Assembly (NCBI GenBank): GCA_964413525.1 | Contig: CAYPTI010000071.1 | Location: 1 to 9,627, forward strand | Direction: 5' to 3' | Length of the DNA stretch: 9,627 nucleotides | Origin: CAYPTI01 sp964413525 [NCBI: uncultured bacterium] | GTDB lineage: Bacteria; T1Sed10-126 | Shown: in pieces, positions 6,766-9,627 of the stretch | Numbering within the stretch: position 1 is the first letter of the stretch | Layout: each line of letters starts with the position of its first letter | Translations under genes and position numbers: made by a program | Notes under the pieces: model-generated | The model's database searches: none | What the model was told of the DNA's origin: nothing | Seen by the model: only the letters and a program-made list of their open reading frames with translations

Positions 6766-8075
6766 CAGTCGACCTCTCCATTCAGATCACAGGCTCCGTG
6801 TTCGACGTGATGTTCGAATTCATCGCCCCAGTAGTTCACCATCTGGAGGACCGGCACGGCGGCCGAAGGACCCAGGGGACAGAAACAGGTCCCGTCGATG
6901 TTGTTGGAAATGCTGACCACCCGATCGAGATCGGCCTCCTGACCCCGGCCGAGTTCAATGTCCCGCAGGACGTCCTCCAGCCAGGGAACCCCCTCCCGGC
7001 AGGGCGTGCAGTGACCGCAGGATTCGTGGGCGTAAAAATGGGCCAGCCGGGTGGCCATCTTCGGGATGCACGTGGACTCGTCCATCACGATTACCCCGCC
7101 CGACCCCAGCATGGTGTTGTAGTCCTCGACCGACTCGTGATCCAGCGGCATGTCCACCTGGTCCCCCCGGATCGGCGGGGTGGAAGAACCGCCCGGAATA
7201 ACGGCTTTGATCCGGTTTCCGTCCCGGACGCCGCCGCAGTAGTCCTCGATTAACTCCTCCACGGTGATGCCCAGCGGAGCCTCGTACACGCCGGGCTCCT
7301 CCACGTCACCGCTGACCGAGAACAGCCGGAACCCGGGGCTTTTTTCCGTTCCCCAGTTGCGGTACCACCGGTGCCCGTGCTCAACAATCAGGGGAACGTT
7401 GGACAGGGTTTCGACGTTGTTCACGACGGTCGGCTTCCCGAACAACCCCTCCACCGCCGGAAACGGCGGTTTCGAACGGGGGATGCCCCGCTTGCCCTCC
7501 AGGCTGTTCAGCAGAGCGGTCTCCTCCCCGACGATGTAGGCGCCGGCCCCCCGGTTCAGGTGGAGCGTAAAATCGAACCCCGACCCGAAGACGTCCTCCC
7601 CCAGGTAGCCGGCCTCCTCGGCCTCCCGGATGGCCTCCCGGAGCCGGTCGTACCCGGACCGGTATTCCCCCCGGATGTAGATGAACCCCACGGAAGCGTC
7701 CAGTGCGTAGGCGCTGAGCAACATGCCCTCAAGGAGCAGGTGGGGTTTCTGCTCCAGGATAACGCGGTCCTTGAAGGTCCCGGGCTCGCTTTCGTCCGCG
7801 TTGGCGATCAGGTAGGTCTGATCGTCGGTATCCGGCACGAAACTCCACTTCATTCCGGTAGGGAACCCGGCCCCGCCCCGCCCACGGAGGCCGCTGTCGG
7901 AAACGGTTTCCTCCACCTCGGACGGGGAGATCTCCCCGTTCAGGACCTCACGGGCCGTCTCGTATCCCCCGGTTTCTTCATGCCGTTCGAGCCGGTGGCT
8001 CTCCGGATGGTCCACCCCGGCGATGAGCCTGGGTTCAAACGGCTGGGGTTTGGGATGGGTGTCGTCCATAACCAT
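6765..8075 (-). CDS. nuoF: NADH-quinone oxidoreductase subunit F (NADH/FMN site)
   Basis: This subunit binds NADH and FMN and starts the electron chain of complex I; its 4Fe-4S cluster N3 accepts electrons from FMN. It has 436 residues, the usual size. The Gly-rich nucleotide loop GLRGRGGAGFPTGMKW is at 62-77. The acidic ANADESEPGTFKDR stretch (91-104) follows. The FMN motif GAGAYIVGEETAL is at 176-188 and has Val182 where Cys is usual; Glu184 and Glu185 are kept. N3 ligands are Cys353, 356 and 359 in ESCGHCTPCREG, plus Cys399 in CFCPLG. The ATG at 8075 is supported by a GGAGG 8 bases upstream; a second in-frame ATG lies two codons later. The gene starts 3 bases after nuoE and its stop overlaps the nuoG start. 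Confidence 0.97.
   Translation of the reverse strand: MVMDDTHPKPQPFEPRLIAGVDHPESHRLERHEETGGYETAREVLNGEISPSEVEETVSDSGLRGRGGAGFPTGMKWSFVPDTDDQTYLIANADESEPGTFKDRVILEQKPHLLLEGMLLSAYALDASVGFIYIRGEYRSGYDRLREAIREAEEAGYLGEDVFGSGFDFTLHLNRGAGAYIVGEETALLNSLEGKRGIPRSKPPFPAVEGLFGKPTVVNNVETLSNVPLIVEHGHRWYRNWGTEKSPGFRLFSVSGDVEEPGVYEAPLGITVEELIEDYCGGVRDGNRIKAVIPGGSSTPPIRGDQVDMPLDHESVEDYNTMLGSGGVIVMDESTCIPKMATRLAHFYAHESCGHCTPCREGVPWLEDVLRDIELGRGQEADLDRVVSISNNIDGTCFCPLGPSAAVPVLQMVNYWGDEFEHHVEHGACDLNGEVD
6772..6776 (-). promoter_or_regulatory. Ribosome binding site of nuoG
   Basis: The minus strand reads GAGGT, within a longer GGAGAGGT, 6 bases before the nuoG ATG at 6765. It lies in the last codons of nuoF. 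It supports the chosen start and reinitiation at the TGATG overlap. Confidence 0.75.
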
Positions 8076-8078
8076 GAT

Positions 8079-8579
8079 TTAGGCCTCCACCCCGGAACCG
8101 TTCTCGGCCTCGGTTCGGAGCCGTTCGATCAGCCGATCGACGTCCTCTTCGGTGAGGTTTTCGTGATACGGCCGGTCGTTCACCTGACACACCGGAGCGG
8201 TTCCGCAGGATCCGAGGCACTCAACTCGTTTCAGCGTAAACGTCTGGTTCGGTGTGGTTTCCCCCACATCAACATCAAGTCGTCTCGAGAAAAGGTCGAG
8301 GATTTCATCCGCCCCCTGCAGCAGGCAGGGAAGGTTGTCGCACACCTGGATCACGTAGGTTCCGACGGATTCCTGGTGGATCATGGTGTAGAAGGAGGCC
8401 ACCGACCAGATGGTGGAGGCGTCGAGGTCGAGCACCTGCGCCATCTCGTTGACGTCTTCTTCCCGGACGTAATTGTTCTCCTCCTGGGCGATGAAGAGAC
8501 AGTGGAGGAGGCCGGTCCGTGGATGGGGAAATCGATCCTGTTCCTCCCGCATCCGGCGTTTCTGATCCTCGGTCAACAT
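8079..8579 (-). CDS. nuoE: NADH-quinone oxidoreductase subunit E (2Fe-2S)
   Basis: This thioredoxin-like subunit carries the off-pathway 2Fe-2S cluster N1a next to the FMN of NuoF. It has 166 residues, the typical bacterial size. The N-terminal part is helical (about 1-70, including the family motif SVASFYTM at 59-66). The cluster ligands are Cys80 and Cys85 in VCDNLPC, and Cys121 and Cys125 in ECLGSC. The following APVCQVND matches the usual APVMQVND, with an additional Cys131. The start is limited by an in-frame TGA immediately upstream, so the ATG at 8579 is the only reasonable choice; the Shine-Dalgarno match is weak (AGGG about 12 bases away). The stop is 3 bases before nuoF, opening the tightly packed E-F-G-H block. 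Confidence 0.97.
   Translation of the reverse strand: MLTEDQKRRMREEQDRFPHPRTGLLHCLFIAQEENNYVREEDVNEMAQVLDLDASTIWSVASFYTMIHQESVGTYVIQVCDNLPCLLQGADEILDLFSRRLDVDVGETTPNQTFTLKRVECLGSCGTAPVCQVNDRPYHENLTEEDVDRLIERLRTEAENGSGVEA
8084..8088 (-). promoter_or_regulatory. Ribosome binding site of nuoF
   Basis: The minus strand reads GGAGG, within GGTGGAGG, 8 bases before the nuoF ATG at 8075. It overlaps the last codons of nuoE. This is one of the best Shine-Dalgarno matches in the window and favours the first of the two nearby in-frame ATGs. Confidence 0.82.
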
Positions 8580-8652
8580 TCAACGATCATTCCCTGTCCG
8601 TGGGTTGAATCCGCACCCGGCCCGAAGGGGGCCTTAAAAATTGGCGGGGATC
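8580..8652 (-). other. nuoD-nuoE spacer with stem-loop
   Basis: This 73-base gap lies between the nuoD stop and the nuoE start. In transcription order it has an A/T-rich patch (AATTTTTAA around 8634-8642), then a GC stem-loop (8633-8619), then a weaker 4-bp inverted repeat (8618-8615 with 8605-8602). The U-rich stretch comes before the hairpin, not after it, so this is not an intrinsic terminator for nuoD. An AU-rich patch followed by a hairpin would suit ribonuclease cleavage and protection of the downstream nuoE message, but that is inference. Confidence 0.6.
8619..8633 (-). repeat. Inverted repeat, GC stem-loop between nuoD and nuoE
   Basis: GGCCC at 8619-8623 pairs with GGGCC at 8629-8633, giving five G-C pairs around a 5-base loop. 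On the RNA strand a slightly shifted pairing could place UUCG as a tetraloop closed by C-G. There is no T-run downstream in the direction of transcription. Confidence 0.6.
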
Positions 8653-9627
8653 CTAGCGGTCCACTTCTCCCATCATGATGTCGAGGCTGCCCAGGCTGGC
8701 GATCACGTCCGCCACCGTCTCGCCCACCACCAGTTCGGGCAAACACTGTAAATTGACAAAACACGGCGGTCGGATCCGGACCCGGTAGGGTTTGTTGGAA
8801 CCGTCCGAAATGACGTACCAGCCCTGTTCCCCCTTGTTGGACTCGATCGAATGGTAGACCTCTCCCGGGGGCACCTTGAACCCCTCGGTGACCAGCTTGA
8901 AGTGGTGGATGAGACCCTCCATCGTGGTTTTCATCTTCGACCGGGTGGGAAGGGAGATCTTCCCCCGTTCGGCGTTGATCGGGCCGTCCTCGGGCATCCG
9001 GTCCCGGCACTGTTCGATGATCGACAGGCTCTGTTTTAATTCGGCGATCCGGACCAGGTAGCGTTCGTACACGTCCCCCTTCTCCCCCACCGGCACCTTG
9101 AAATCGACCTCGTCAAACTTGCAGTAGGGTTCCTTCTTCCGGACGTCAAAATTCACGCCGGTGGCCCGCAGGTTCGGGCCGGTCAACCCAAGGTCGATCG
9201 CCGTCTCGGCGTCGATTTCCCCGACCCCGACCGTCCGGTCCAGGAAAATCGGGTTGGCGTTCAGGAGTTCCTCGTACTCGGCGATGTGTTCCGGCATGAT
9301 GTCGATGAATTCGTCCAGCTTCTCCCAGAACTCCGGCGGCACGTCCTTCCGCATCCCGCCCACCCGCATGAACGTGGTGTTGAGCCGCATTCCGCTGATG
9401 ATTTCCATCAGGTCGTAGGTGTGTTCGCGGTCCCGCATGGCGTACATGAAGACCGTCATCGCCCCGAGTTCCATGACCGCGGTTCCGAGCCACAGAAAAT
9501 GGGCCCCCATTCGAAGCACCTCGCTGAGCAGGGTCCGGATGTACTGACCGCGCTCGGGAACCTCGATGTCCAGCAGCTTCTCCACCGCCAGGGCGAACCC
9601 GAGGTTGTTCATGTCCGATTCCAGGTA
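8653..9627 (-). CDS. nuoD: NADH-quinone oxidoreductase subunit D, N-terminus missing
   Basis: This 49-kDa-type subunit forms the quinone headgroup pocket with NuoB and NuoH and descends from the large subunit of NiFe hydrogenases. 324 residues are visible. Coding continues past the ATG at 9612 to the window edge (YLESDMNNLGFALAVEKLL), so that ATG is internal; about 80 to 90 N-terminal residues are off the window. Family landmarks are MNNLGFALAVEKLL, FMRVGGMRKDVP, DLGLTGPNLRATG, DVPVGxxGDVYERYLVR-like spacing (FKVPVGEKGDVYERYLVR), IHHFKLVTEGF and the terminal LDIMMGEVDR with stop TAG at 8655. The visible part begins after the usual position of the N-terminal quinone-binding His, so that residue cannot be checked. 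No nuoC fusion can be judged from here. Confidence 0.97.
   Translation of the reverse strand, partial: YLESDMNNLGFALAVEKLLDIEVPERGQYIRTLLSEVLRMGAHFLWLGTAVMELGAMTVFMYAMRDREHTYDLMEIISGMRLNTTFMRVGGMRKDVPPEFWEKLDEFIDIMPEHIAEYEELLNANPIFLDRTVGVGEIDAETAIDLGLTGPNLRATGVNFDVRKKEPYCKFDEVDFKVPVGEKGDVYERYLVRIAELKQSLSIIEQCRDRMPEDGPINAERGKISLPTRSKMKTTMEGLIHHFKLVTEGFKVPPGEVYHSIESNKGEQGWYVISDGSNKPYRVRIRPPCFVNLQCLPELVVGETVADVIASLGSLDIMMGEVDR

Noticed and set aside
7371-8678. 435-residue plus-strand open frame opposite nuoE and nuoF
   Set aside because: It lies antisense to two genes with intact cofactor motifs, has no family resemblance, and is the kind of long frame that GC-rich third-position bias produces on the opposite strand.
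9612-9612. ATG at 9612 as the nuoD start
   Set aside because: Coding continues upstream to the window edge with the family sequence YLESD before MNNLG, and about 80 to 90 residues of the normal N-terminus would otherwise be missing.
1-9627. A novel defence, mobile or biosynthetic system hidden in the window
   Set aside because: Over 95% of the window is accounted for by nine conserved complex I genes in standard order; no remaining stretch exceeds about 135 bases.

Overview
This window is one uninterrupted stretch of a bacterial nuo operon, encoding the proton-pumping NADH:quinone oxidoreductase (respiratory complex I). All genes lie on the minus strand, so transcription runs from high to low coordinates: nuoD (N-terminus cut off at the right edge), nuoE, nuoF, nuoG, nuoH, nuoI, nuoJ, nuoK, nuoL (C-terminus cut off at the left edge). 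The order is the common nuoA-N order. No mobile element, tRNA, rRNA or CRISPR array was seen, and no plus-strand gene is convincing.

Layout by module. NuoE, NuoF and the front of NuoG form the NADH-oxidising arm (FMN plus clusters N1a, N3, N1b, N4, N5). NuoD and NuoI belong to the quinone-reducing connecting arm (NuoI carries N6a and N6b). NuoH, J, K and L are membrane subunits that couple quinone reduction to proton translocation. All expected cluster ligands are present in NuoE, NuoF and NuoI. NuoG keeps N1b, N4 and N5 but has lost all four ligands of the optional N7 cluster. Key membrane residues are present (NuoL Glu144, Lys226, Lys339 and Lys395; NuoK Glu34 and Glu70).

Gene junctions fall into two classes. 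Within E-F-G-H and J-K-L the genes overlap (ATGA or TGATG) or are 3 bases apart. Three junctions are open: D/E (73 bases), H/I (132 bases) and I/J (135 bases). Each open spacer carries inverted repeats able to form stem-loops, without a terminator-like U-tract. nuoI is therefore a lone cistron between two structured spacers of almost equal length. This is the most interesting non-coding feature here.

The source is a GC-rich bacterium (about 60% by eye, strong G/C bias at third codon positions) with NADH-linked respiration. The soluble subunits look acidic, which might hint at a marine or salt-adapted lineage, but this is weak. I cannot assign a phylum. This is essentially a conventional housekeeping operon; I do not see a new biological system in it, and the findings are modest variations.
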